This document shows positions 34,651 to 47,356 of a stretch of DNA of 64,000 nt, piece by piece. Each line of letters opens with the position of its first letter. Position 1 is the stretch's first letter. The notes under the pieces are model-generated. The model was not told where the DNA came from. It saw only the letters and a list, made by a program, of their open reading frames with translations, and searched no databases. The stretch comes from Sipunculus nudus (lineage: Eukaryota; Annelida; Sipuncula; Golfingiida; Sipunculidae), in contig CM049322.1 of assembly GCA_026874595.1 (NCBI GenBank), positions 59,276,886 through 59,340,885 of the forward strand, written 5' to 3'. Position numbers and translations under genes: made by a program.

Positions 34651-35048
34651 CAGTGAAACCCCTCTGGGGAAGACATTCACGGGACTGGACAATTTGTTCG
34701 TTGTAGCGGGGTGTCCGCCCCGGAGGGAGTCGGGCCCAGGAAGTCCGGCTGCGGCAACATGTCGGAGACTCAAGTATTGGATTTTATCAACCATAAACAC
34801 CGGTATTTTTCCTTTAATATTAAACCTTAATTATATGTTACAGCCCATCAAAACAAAGCTGAAAAAAAGTTCAACTTTCTCCGCTTTGCAGCGCCGCAAA
34901 AGTGCTCAGCCGTTTATTTGCAGCGCTTTGCGGCGCAGGGCAGCGTTCGGTGTGGCCTGGCCTTAATGGGGTTTAAAAAGTAGTAAAATAGCTCCGTCGG
35001 CCTAAAATGTGTCCGTTAGGTGTCCGCCTGCAACCCGCGGTTTCACTG
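34651..35048. mobile_element. 398-bp miniature DNA transposon (Tc1/mariner-pogo-like) with TA flanks
   Basis: Begins CAGTGAAACC (34651-34660) and ends with its reverse complement GGTTTCACTG (35039-35048). It is flanked by TA on both sides (34649-34650 and 35049-35050), the target-site duplication typical of the Tc1/mariner superfamily. Subterminal GTGTCCGCC words occur near both ends. No transposase ORF. The CAGTGAAACC-type end is commonly seen in pogo/Tigger-like elements. Confidence 0.7.
34855..34975. repeat. GC-rich palindromic module inside the miniature transposon
   Basis: Contains CTTTGCAGCGCCGCAAAAG and GCAGCGCTTTGCGGCGCAG, then a GGCCTTAATGG end. Its words are shared, more decayed, with 14475-14685. 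It may be a separate small element nested in the 34651-35048 transposon. Confidence 0.4.
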
Positions 35049-35344
35049 TATCATAAAGCGAATAAGTGTCACACACACACACACACATATATAGGATATA
35101 GACGTGAATGTACCTTGTTCCTTGTAGCAATATGTGATGTGAATATAGATTTCATTAATAAAGAGGAAAGTCAGTATCATTTTCCTATTATCGCTTACAT
35201 GCACCAGCTTTTCATTGAAGTACTGACATGCATGCGTATAAACATTTCAAATAAACAACAAATATACAATGCATTTATTTTTATAAATCATCAAGGTTAT
35301 ATTTGAACTTTGATTCATATCCCTATTCGTTAGCAATCAATGTT

Positions 35345-35446
35345 TTACATCGATACGACCGATACAGCATGCAACGCATTTCGGTTATCGTATCGATGTC
35401 GCGTATCGATTCGTATCGATATTTCGATATATTGATACAGCCCTAG
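35345..35446. mobile_element. Possible hAT-type element terminus
   Basis: Dense TATCGAT/ATCGATA words ending in a TGATACAGCCCTAG string. The reverse complement starts CTAGGGCTGTATCAATATAT, which resembles the TAGGGCTG-type ends of hAT elements in animals. Only one end is visible, so this is a weak call. Confidence 0.35.
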
Positions 35447-35692
35447 TTTCTATCTTACAAATTGCCTGCAATTATAAATGAATACACCTGCCAAGCTAAT
35501 TAAAATGGGATGTGAGTGACGTTTTGAGATAATACGTGTTACGAAGAGGTTACGGACAGAAAGACCCATGTACGGCCCGACGGAGCTGACCACTATATCA
35601 CCAGCCAGATGAGGATGTGGTAAATAAATATATCTGGAGCGGTGATCTCCTAGCTACTTACACAAAAAGTAATCATATCAGCTTGATCGGTG

Positions 35693-35818
35693 AGGGGGAC
35701 AATCTGAAATGTAGGGGGGTAACCTGAAATCAGGTTCAGGCTACCCCCGGGGTAATCTGAAATCGATTTTAGATTAATGGGGGGTAACCTGAGGGGGGGG
35801 GGGGCGTAATCTGAAGTC
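35693..35818. repeat. G/C-run palindromic cluster, right
   Basis: Repeats the words of 33080-33177: GGGGTAATCTGAAATCGATT, GGTAACCTGAAAT and a 12-G run. It may be the opposite terminus of one element enclosing about 2.5 kb, or an independent copy. Confidence 0.7.
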
Positions 35819-36221
35819 CTTGCATCGGTATAAATATCATGACAGAGTGCAAATATTACATTAATGTCAGAATCGTTCTTATATGAATCTTCTGTTTATA
35901 CACAATATTGCACATTTATTTTGGGGTTGGTCACATGTTTGTCTGTAAAACTTTCTCCATTAATTCATATTTGGTGATTAGCATTAGTTCTAATTCTGAT
36001 GAACATCGAACACTTTCAGGATTAGAACTGTCCAGATTTCATTCCAATGTCCTGATTTCAGGTACTTATGCATTACTCTATAATAATTTATATCTCGCAG
36101 AAATTCTATATGTTTATATTTATAATATAAAGTCACTGATTCATGTGTGATGCATTTGCTGTTCACTTCTCTTTCTTCATTGCATTGCTGTTGTCCGTTC
36201 CATCTATGTCTCTACATGTTA

Positions 36222-36878
36222 TATTAAAATATTAGGGTATCCTGTAGCCTGGATGTAGCATATATTAATAGTGACAAAGACTTACTGGAGTATTCACACC
36301 TGAAGGGTTAGGGTAACCCGTATCCCAGATATACCTTATATTAATACTTCCTGGAGTATAGTCTGATTGGTGATTTAAAATTTGAAGGGTTAGGGTAAAC
36401 CGTATCCCAGATTTACCATTTATTATTAGTTCAAAAGACTTATTCGAGTAATTCAAGTTTGAAGGCGGAGGTTAACCCGTATCTTGCATTTAGCATATAT
36501 TAATAGTGACAAACGCTCCAGTATTCATGCATAAAGGGTTCAGGTAACCCATATCCTAGATTCAGCACATTTTAATAGTGAACAACACTTACTGGAGTAT
36601 TTAATGGCAGAAGGGTTTGAGTAACCTATATCCCGGATATAGCATATATCACCAGTGAGGAGCACTGACTGGAGTATTTCATGTCCGTAGGTAAGGTTAC
36701 CTGTATCCTTGAACAGCATATATTAATATTTACTAACAATATCTCTAGTATTTTATGTCGAAGACTAAGGGTCACCCTGTCTGTAATATACCATATATTA
36801 ACAGTGATAAACACATTGGTTATTTCTTGTCTGAAGGGTTAGGGTAACCCATAACCGTATAAAGCGTATATTATTGCC
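36222..36878 (+). repeat. TTAGGG-bearing 77-bp satellite, left decayed block
   Basis: About eight diverged monomers with GGGTTAGGGTAACCC-like cores and GCATATATTAATAGTGAC tails. Divergence is higher than in the main array, as expected at an array edge. Confidence 0.85.
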
Positions 36879-37868
36879 CAAAAACAATTTTTGCAGTTCA
36901 TCAATTGCTAAATATTTATTGTGCTAAAAAAACTCAACTCGCATCCCCTTCTTTAAACTTTTATTTTACATACAGACCTCATTCAATTTTTATACTCATT
37001 ATCATCATGACACATGCAATCTCCCTGCCATGTTTTTGACTTCTTCATAGGGCCAATGATATAAATGTCTGTAATATATACAGTACATGACCCGCTCCAT
37101 TTATATTAACACATACAATGGTTAAAAATATTTACAAGTTTCTTTACATCACTTCCACTAACACATATAGCAGTAACTCATCTTTTTTTTAAATAGTAAG
37201 ATGTTTTTGCCTTGGCAGTTGCCACAGTATCCATAAAAATTATTTGCTCTACTTCTTGGCTTGCCCCCCCCCCCCCCACACTAACCACATATCCACAACA
37301 ATAGGGTGTTATATGATGCCGCTTATACAAACACCTTATAATACAGTGTTTCTCTGACGTGTCCTTCTGATCCTAGGGTAGTTTTATTTAATTACTCCAC
37401 TTTTTTAATGACAGATTTTTATTTATTTTTTTTGTTTGCTTATTATTGTCAACAGATGCCCAATTCTCTACCCAATTGAGACAATTTACAACAGATAACA
37501 CATTACATTCATGATGTAAGAAATCCTTCTGTACAGTTTGTGTTTTGCAAAAATCATATGCATACAAGGCTAATATATTGCAGATGGGTTCACTACGTGT
37601 TACATTATGGACAACTTGCAACATGACTCCTGTGTGATGCACTTAGTTTAATATCCCTTTTATTGAAGATGGGCTTAGATACCAAAATTGTGCTTAATAA
37701 TGTTCCAAAGTCAGTACCAAAATTATTGGTAATTCTTGGCCCATAAGATAAGGCTACATTCAACATTCTCAGGAGAGACATTTTATAATGCCCTGGATCA
37801 ATGCTACTGCTCTGTCATAACCCCAACGTGAATTGAACATGGGTGTTCCTAGCATGTACTGCCTCTTG
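36879..37868. other. Unrelated 1-kb segment interrupting the satellite
   Basis: No satellite words between 36879 and 37868. AT-rich, with a 15-C run at 37264-37278. Two short minus-strand frames lie within it (37605-37781 and 37388-37642). No terminal repeats or target duplication were recognised at the borders. Insertion is the likely origin, since both flanks are the same satellite. Confidence 0.7.
37605..37781 (-). CDS. Short hypothetical ORF (58 codons) in the satellite-interrupting segment
   Basis: Starts MSLLRMLNVALSYGPRITNN and ends at TAA. The N-terminus is basic and amphipathic, as in mitochondrial presequences, but that can occur by chance. An overlapping 84-codon frame follows at 37388-37642. 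It could be part of a decayed retrocopy. Not recognised, and coding status is doubtful. Confidence 0.2.
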   Translation of the reverse strand: MSLLRMLNVALSYGPRITNNFGTDFGTLLSTILVSKPIFNKRDIKLSASHRSHVASCP

Positions 37869-38795
37869 CAACAACCATATTTCATACCCGAAGGGTTAGG
37901 GTAACCCGTTTCCCGAATATAGCATATATTTATAGTGACAAACACTTAAAGGAGTATGTCATGCCCGAAGGATTAGGGTAACCCGTTCTCCAGATATGGC
38001 ATATATTATAAGTGACAAACACTGGAGTTTTTCATGCCCGAAGGGTTAGGGAACCCTTATCCTGGATAGAGCATATATTAATAGTGACAAACACATAAAG
38101 TTGTATGTCATGCCCAAAGGGTTAGGGTAACCCGTTTTCCGGATATTGCATATATTATAAGTGACATTCACTTACTGGAGTATTTCATGCCCAACGGGTT
38201 AGGGTACCCGTATCCCGGATAAAGCATATATTAATAGTGACAAATACCCACTGGAGTATTTCATGCATGAAGGGTTAGGGTAACCCGTATCCTAGATACA
38301 GCATATATTAATAGCGACAAGCATTTATAGGAGTAAGTCATGCCTGAAAGGTTAGGGTAACCCGTATCCCGGATATAGCATATATTAATAGGGACAAACA
38401 CTCACTGGAGTTTTTTATGCCCGAAGGGTTAGGGTAACCCGTACCCTGAATATAGCATATATTAATAGTGACAAACACCTACTGGAGTATTTCAAGCCCG
38501 AAGGGTTAGGGTAACCCGTATCCCGGATATAGCATATATTAATAATGACAAACACCTACTGGAGTATTTCATGCCCAAAGGGTTAGGGTAACCCGTATCC
38601 TGGATATAGCATATATGAATAGTGACAAACACTTACTGGAGTATTTCACGCCCGAGTGATAGGGAACCCTTATCCTGGATAGAGCATATATTAATAGTGA
38701 CAAACACTTACTGGAGTATTTCATGCCCGACGGGTTAGGGTAACCCGTATCCCGGATATAGCATATATTAATAGGGACAAACACTCACTGGAGTA

Positions 38796-41610
38796 TTTCA
38801 TGCCCGAAGGGTTAGGGTAACCCGTATCCTGAATATAGCATATATTAATAGTGACAAACACCTACTGGAATATTTCATGCCCAAAGGGTTAGGGTAACCC
38901 GTATCCTGGATATAGCATATATGAATAGTGACAAACACTTATAGTTGTATGTCATGCCCGAAGGGTTAAGGTAACCCGTTTTCCGGATATTGCCCGTATC
39001 CCGGATATAGCATATATTATTAGTGACAAACACGGGGGTATTTTATGCCCAAAGGGTAAGGGTAACCCTTATCTTGGATATAGCATATATGAATAGTGAC
39101 AAACCCTTAAAGGAGTATTTCACGCCCGAGGGTTAGGGAACCCTTATCCTGGATAGAGCATATATTAATAGTGACAAACACATAAAGTTGTATGTCATGC
39201 CCAAAGGGTTAGGGTAACCCGTTTTCCGGATATTGCATATATTATAAGTGACAATCACCTACTGGAGTATTTCATGCCCGACGGGTTAGGGTACCTGTAT
39301 CCCGAATAAAGCATATATTAATAGTGACAAATACCCACTGGAGTATTTCATGCATGAATGGTTAGGGTAACCCGTATCCTAGATATAGCATATATTATTA
39401 GCGACAAACATTTATAGGAGTAAGTCATGCCTGAAAGGTTAGGGTAACCCGTATCCCGGATTTAGCATATATTAATAGGGACAAACACTCACTAGAGTAT
39501 TTCATGCCCGAAGGGTTAGGGTAACCCGTATCCTGAATATAGCATATATTAATAGTTACAAACACCTACTGGAGTATTTCATGCCCAAAGGGTTAGGGTA
39601 ACCCGTATCCTGGATATAGCATATATGAATAGTTACAAACACTTACTGGAGTATTTCACGCCCGAGTGATAGGGAACCCTTATCCTGGATAGAGCATATA
39701 TTAATAGTGACAAACACTTAAAGTTGTATGTCATGCCCGAAGGGTTAGGTTCCCGTTTTACGGATATTGCATATATTATAAGTGACAAACACTTACTGGA
39801 GTATTTCATGCCCGACGGGTTAGGGTAACCCGTATCCCGGAAATAGCATATATTAATAGGGACAAACACTCACTTGAGTATTTCATGCCCGAAGGGTTAG
39901 GGTAACCCGTATCCTGAATATAGCATATATTAATAGTGACAAACACCTACTGGAATATTTCATGCCCGAAGGGTTAGGGTAACCCGTATCCTTGATATAG
40001 CATATATGAATAGTGACAAACACTTATAGTTGTATGTCATGCCCGAAGGGTTAGGGTAACCCGTTTTCCGGATATTGCATATATTATAAGTCTCAAACAC
40101 TTAATGGATTATTTCATGGTCGAAGTGTTAGGGTAACCCGTAAACATTACTGGAGTATTTCATGCCCAAAGGATTAGGGTAACCCGTATCCCGGATGTAG
40201 CATATATTAATAGCGACAAACAAATAATGGGGTATTTCATGCGCAAAGGGTTAGGGTAACCCGTTTCCCGGATAGAGCATATATTAATAGTGACAAACAC
40301 TTACAGGGGCATGTCATGTCCGAAGGGTTAGGGTAACCGGTATTCCGGATATAGCATATTTTAATAGTGACAAACACATATAGGATTAAGTTATACCTGA
40401 AGGGTAAGGGTAACCCGTATCCCGGATATAGCATATATTAATAGTGACAAACATTACTGGAATATTTCATGCCCAAAGGGTTAGGGTAACCCGTATCCCG
40501 GATATAGCATATATTAATAGTGACAAACACTTATGGAAAATTTCATTCCCGAAGGGTAAACCTAACCCCTAACACGGATATACCATATATTTATTGTGAC
40601 AAACACTTATTGGAGTATTTCATGTACAAAGTGGAAGGGTAACACATATCCCGGATAAAGCATATACTGATAGTGACTAAGACATACTGGAGTATTTCGT
40701 GTCGTAAGGGTTAGAGTAACCCGTACCCCGGATATAGCATATATTATTATTGAAGAACACTTACTGGAGTATTTCATGCCCGAAGGGTTAGGGTAACCCG
40801 TATCCCGGATTAGCATATATTAAATGTGACAAACACTTATTTGAGTATTTAGGTCCGAATGGTTACGGTAACACCTATCCCGGATTAGCAAATATCAAAT
40901 GTGACAAACACTTACTGGATTATTTCATGCGGGAAGGGTAAGGGTAACCCGTTCCCCTGATATTGCATATAATAATAGTAAAAACACTTACTCGTGTATT
41001 CATGCCTGAAGGGTTAGGGTAACCCGGGTCTCGGTCAAGTATATATGAATAGTGACAAACAATTACTGGTGTATCTCATGCTCGAAGGATAAGGTTATTC
41101 CGTATCCCGGATGAAGCATATATTAATAGTGACAAACAACTACTGGAGTAGTTCATGCAAAATAGGTTAGGGTAACTCTTGTCCCGGATATAGCATATAT
41201 ATATTAATAGTGACAAACACTTACTGGAGTATTTTATGCCAGAATGGTAAGGGTAACCCATATCTTTGATTAGCATTTATTAAATGTAACAAATACTTAT
41301 CCGGGTATTTCATGCATGAAGGGTTATGGATCCCAATATCCCGGATATATATTATATTAATAGAGACAAACACTCGAGTATTTCATGTCCGAAGTGTTAG
41401 GGTAACCCCTATCCCGGGTATAGCATATATTAATAGTGACTAACACTTATTGGAGTATTTTATGCTCGAAGGCTTAAGGTAACCCGTATCCGGATATAGC
41501 ATATATTAATAGCGACAAACACCTACTGGAGTATTTTATGCCCAACGGTTTAGGATTACCCGTATCCTTGATAAAGCATAAATTAATAGTGACAAAGACT
41601 TACTGGAGTC
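38796..41610 (+). repeat. Higher-order repeat unit H1 of the TTAGGG satellite
   Basis: First unit of the 2,873-bp higher-order repeat, shortened by about 59 bp near 38993, where a monomer is truncated (a TATTG to CCCGTATCCC join). Confidence 0.8.
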
Positions 41611-44483
41611 TTTCATGCCCGAAGGTTAGGGTAACCCGTATCCTGAATATAGCATATATTAATAGTGACAAACACCTACTGGAATATTTCATGCCCAAAG
41701 GGTTAGGGTAACCCGTATCCTGGATATAGCATATATGAATAGTGACAAACACTTATAGTTGTATGTCATGCCCGAAGGGTTAAGGTAACCCGTTTTCCGG
41801 ATATTGCATATATTATAAGTGTCAAACACCTACTGGAGTATTTCATGCCCGAAGGGTTAGGGTAACCCGTATCCCGGATATAGCATATATTATTAGTGAC
41901 AAACACGGGGGTATTTTATGCCCAAAGGGTAAGGGTAACCCTTATCTTGGATATAGCATATATGAATAGTGACAAACCCTTAAAGGAGTATTTCACGCCC
42001 GAGGGTTAGGGAACCCTTATCCTGGATAGAGCATATATTAATAGTGACAAACACATAAAGTTGTATGTCATGCCCAAAGGGTTAGGGTAACCCGTTTTCC
42101 GGATATTGCATATATTATAAGTGACAATCACCTACTGGAGTATTTCATGCCCGACGGGTTAGGGTACCTGTATCCCGAATAAAGCATATATTAATAGTGA
42201 CAAATACCCACTGGAGTATTTCATGCATGAATGGTTAGGGTAACCCGTATCCTAGATATAGCATATATTATTAGCGACAAACATTTATAGGAGTAAGTCA
42301 TGCCTGAAAGGTTAGGGTAACCCGTATCCCGGATATAGCATATATTAATAGGGACAAACACTCACTAGAGTATTTCATGCCCGAAGGGTTAGGGTAACCC
42401 GTATCCTGAATATAGCATATATTAATAGTGACAAACACCTACTGGAGTATTTCATGCCCAAAGGGTTAGGGTAACCCGTATCCTGGATATAGCATATATG
42501 AATAGTTACAAACACTTACTGGAGTATTTCACGCCCGAGTGATAGGGAACCCTTATCCTGGATAGAGCATATATTAATAGTGACAAACACTTAAAGTTGT
42601 ATGTCATGCCCGAAGGGTTAGGTTCCCGTTTTACGGATATTGCATATATTATAAGTGACAAACACTTACTGGAGTATTTCATGCCCGACGGGTTAGGGTA
42701 ACCCGTATCCCGGATATAGCATATATTAATAGGGACAAACACTCACTGGAGTATTTCATGCCCGAAGGGTTAGGGTAACCCGTATCCTGAATATAGCATA
42801 TATTAATAGTGACAAACACCTACTGGAATATTTCATGCCCAAAGGGTTAGGGTAACCCGTATCCTTGATATAGCATATATGAATAGTGACAAACACTTTT
42901 AGTTGTATGTCATGCCCGAAGGGTTAGGGTAACCCGTTTTCCGGATATTGCATATATTATAAGTCTCAAACACTTAATGGATTATTTCATGGTCGAAGTG
43001 TTAGGGTAACCCGTAAACATTACTGGAATATTTCATGCCCAAAGGATTAGGGTAACCCGTATCCCGGATGTAGCATATATTAATAGCGACAAACAAATAA
43101 TGGGGTATTTCATGCGCAAAGGGTTAGGGTAACCCGTTTCCCGGATAGAGCATATATTAAAAGTAACAAACACTTACAGGGGCATGTCATGTCCGAAGGG
43201 TTAGGGTAACCCGTATTCCGGATATAGCATATTTTAATAGTGACAAACACATATAGGATTAAGTTATACCTGAAGGGTAAGGGTAACCCGTATCCCGGAT
43301 ATAGCATATATTAATAGTGACAAACATTACTGGAATATTTCATGCCCAAAGGGTTAGGGTAACCCGTATCCCGGATATAGCATATATTAATAGTGACAAA
43401 CACTTATGGAAAATTTCATTCCCGAAGGGTAAACCTAACCCCTAACCCGGATATACCATATATTTATTGTGACAAACACTTATTGGAGTATTTCATGTAC
43501 AAAGTGGAAGGGTAACACATATCCCGGATAAAGCATATACTGATAGTGACTAAGACATACTGGAGTATTTCGTGTCGTAAGGGTTAGAGTAACCCGTACC
43601 CCGGATATAGCATATATTATTATTGAAGAACACTTACTGGAGTATTTCATGCCCGAAGGGTTAGGGTAACCCGTATCCCGGATTAGCATATATTAAATGT
43701 GACAAACACTTATTTGAGTATTTAGGTCAGAATGGTTACGGTAACACCTATCCCGGATTAGCAAATATCAAATGTGACAAACACTTACTGGATTATTTCA
43801 TGCGGGAAGGGTAAGGGTAACCCGTTCCCCTGATATTGCATATAATAATAGTAAAAACACTTACTCGTGTATTCATGCCTGAAGGGTTAGGGTAACCCGG
43901 GTCTCGGTCAAGTATATATGAATAGTGACAAACAATTACTGGTGTATCTCATGCTCGAAGGATAAGGTTATTCCGTATCCCGGATGAAGCATATATTAAT
44001 AGTGACAAACAACTACTGGAGTAGTTCATGCAAAATAGGTTAGGGTAACTCTTGTCCCGGATATAGCATATATATATTAATAGTGACAAACACTTACTGG
44101 AGTATTTTATGCCAGAATGGTAAGGGTAACCCATATCTTTGATTAGCATTTATTAAATGTAACAAATACTTATCCGGGTATTTCATGCATGAAGGGTTAT
44201 GGATCCCCATATCCCGGATATATATTATATTAATAGAGACAAACACTCGAGTATTTCATGTCCGAAGTGTTAGGGTAACCCCTATCCCGGGTATAGCATA
44301 TATTAATAGTGACTAACACTTATTGGAGTATTTTATGCTCGAAGGCTTAAGGTAACCCGTATCCGGATATAGCATATATTAATAGCGACAAACACCTACT
44401 GGAGTATTTTATGCCCAACGGTTTAGGATTACCCGTATCCTTGATAAAGCATAAATTAATAGTGACAAAGACTTACTGGAGTC
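41611..44483 (+). repeat. Higher-order repeat unit H2 (2,873 bp)
   Basis: The junction word CTTTCATGCCCGAAGGTTAG recurs exactly 2,873 bp later at the start of H3. Odd monomers in the same order (for example a run ending CCTAACCCCTAAC, and a TATATATATTAATAG monomer) confirm register. Very few differences from H3. Confidence 0.93.
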
Positions 44484-47356
44484 TTTCATGCCCGAAGGTT
44501 AGGGTAACCCGTATCCTGAATATAGCATATATTAATAGTGACAAACACCTACTGGAATATTTCATGCCCAAAGGGTTAGGGTAACCCGTATCCTGGATAT
44601 AGCATATATGAATAGTGACAAACACTTATAGTTGTATGTCATGCCCGAAGGGTTAAGGTAACCCGTTTTCCGGATATTGCATATATTATAAGTGTCAAAC
44701 ACCTACTGGAGTATTTCATGCCCGAAGGGTTAGGGTAACCCGTATCCCGGATATAGCATATATTATTAGTGACAAACACGGGGGTATTTTATGCCCAAAG
44801 GGTAAGGGTAACCCTTATCTTGGATATAGCATATATGAATAGTGACAAACCCTTAAAGGAGTATTTCACGCCCGAGGGTTAGGGAACCCTTATCCTGGAT
44901 AGAGCATATATTAATAGTGACAAACACATAAAGTTGTATGTCATGCCCAAAGGGTTAGGGTAACCCGTTTTCCGGATATTGCATATATTATAAGTGACAA
45001 TCACCTACTGGAGTATTTCATGCCCGACGGGTTAGGGTACCTGTATCCCGAATAAAGCATATATTAATAGTGACAAATACCCACTGGAGTATTTCATGCA
45101 TGAATGGTTAGGGTAACCCGTATCCTAGATATAGCATATATTATTAGCGACAAACATTTATAGGAGTAAGTCATGCCTGAAAGGTTAGGGTAACCCGTAT
45201 CCCGGATATAGCATATATTAATAGGGACAAACACTCACTAGAGTATTTCATGCCCGAAGGGTTAGGGTAACCCGTATCCTGAATATAGCATATATTAATA
45301 GTGACAAACACCTACTGGAGTATTTCATGCCCAAAGGGTTAGGGTAACCCGTATCCTGGATATAGCATATATGAATAGTTACAAACACTTACTGGAGTAT
45401 TTCACGCCCGAGTGATAGGGAACCCTTATCCTGGATAGAGCATATATTAATAGTGACAAACACTTAAAGTTGTATGTCATGCCCGAAGGGTTAGGTTCCC
45501 GTTTTACGGATATTGCATATATTATAAGTGACAAACACTTACTGGAGTATTTCATGCCCGACGGGTTAGGGTAACCCGTATCCCGGATATAGCATATATT
45601 AATAGGGACAAACACTCACTGGAGTATTTCATGCCCGAAGGGTTAGGGTAACCCGTATCCTGAATATAGCATATATTAATAGTGACAAACACCTACTGGA
45701 ATATTTCATGCCCAAAGGGTTAGGGTAACCCGTATCCTTGATATAGCATATATGAATAGTGACAAACACTTATAGTTGTATGTCATGCCCGAAGGGTTAG
45801 GGTAACCCGTTTTCCGGATATTGCATATATTATAAGTCTCAAACACTTAATGGATTATTTCATGGTCGAAGTGTTAGGGTAACCCGTAAACATTACTGGA
45901 ATATTTCATGCCCAAAGGATTAGGGTAACCCGTATCCCGGATGTAGCATATATTAATAGCGACAAACAAATAATGGGGTATTTCATGCGCAAAGGGTTAG
46001 GGTAACCCGTTTCCCGGATAGAGCATATATTAAAAGTGACAAACACTTACAGGGGCATGTCATGTCCGAAGGGTTAGGGTAACCCGTATTCCGGATATAG
46101 CATATTTTAATAGTGACAAACACATATAGGATTAAGTTATACCTGAAGGGTAAGGGTAACCCGTATCCCGGATATAGCATATATTAATAGTGACAAACAT
46201 TACTGGAATATTTCATGCCCAAAGGGTTAGGGTAACCCGTATCCCGGATATAGCATATATTAATAGTGACAAACACTTATGGAAAATTTCATTCCCGAAG
46301 GGTAAACCTAACCCCTAACCCGGATATACCATATATTTATTGTGACAAACACTTATTGGAGTATTTCATGTACAAAGTGGAAGGGTAACACATATCCCGG
46401 ATAAAGCATATACTGATAGTGACTAAGACATACTGGAGTATTTCGTGTCGTAAGGGTTAGAGTAACCCGTACCCCAGATATAGCATATATTATTATTGAA
46501 GAACACTTACTGGAGTATTTCATGCCCGAAGGGTTAGGGTAACCCGTATCCCGGATTAGCATATATTAAATGTGACAAACACTTATTTGAGTATTTAGGT
46601 CAGAATGGTTACGGTAACACCTATCCCGGATTAGCAAATATCAAATGTGACAAACACTTACTGGATTATTTCATGCGGGAAGGGTAAGGGTAACCCGTTC
46701 CCCTGATATTGCATATAATAATAGTGAAAACACTTACTCGTGTATTCATGCCTGAAGGGTTAGGGTAACCCGGGTCTCGGTCAAGTATATATGAATAGTG
46801 ACAAACAATTACTGGTGTATCTCATGCTCGAAGGATAAGGTTATTCCGTATCCCGGATGAAGCATATATTAATAGTGACAAACAACTACTGGAGTAGTTC
46901 ATGCAAAATAGGTTAGGGTAACTCTTGTCCCGGATATAGCATATATATATTAATAGTGACAAACACTTACTGGAGTATTTTATGCCAGAATGGTAAGGGT
47001 AACCCATATCTTTGATTAGCATTTATTAAATGTAACAAATACTTATCCGGGTATTTCATGCATGAAGGGTTATGGATCCCCATATCCCGGATATATATTA
47101 TATTAATAGAGACAAACACTCGAGTATTTCATGTCCGAAGTGTTAGGGTAACCCCTATCCCGGGTATAGCATATATTAATAGTGACTAACACTTATTGGA
47201 GTATTTTATGCTCGAAGGCTTAAGGTAACCCGTATCCGGATATAGCATATATTAATAGCGACAAACACCTACTGGAGTATTTTATGCCCGACGGTTTAGG
47301 ATTACCCGTATCCTGGATAAAGCATAAATTAATAGTGACAAAGACTTACTGGAGTC
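44484..47356 (+). repeat. Higher-order repeat unit H3 (2,873 bp)
   Basis: Same monomer order as H2 with scattered single-base changes, indicating recent duplication by unequal exchange. Confidence 0.93.
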
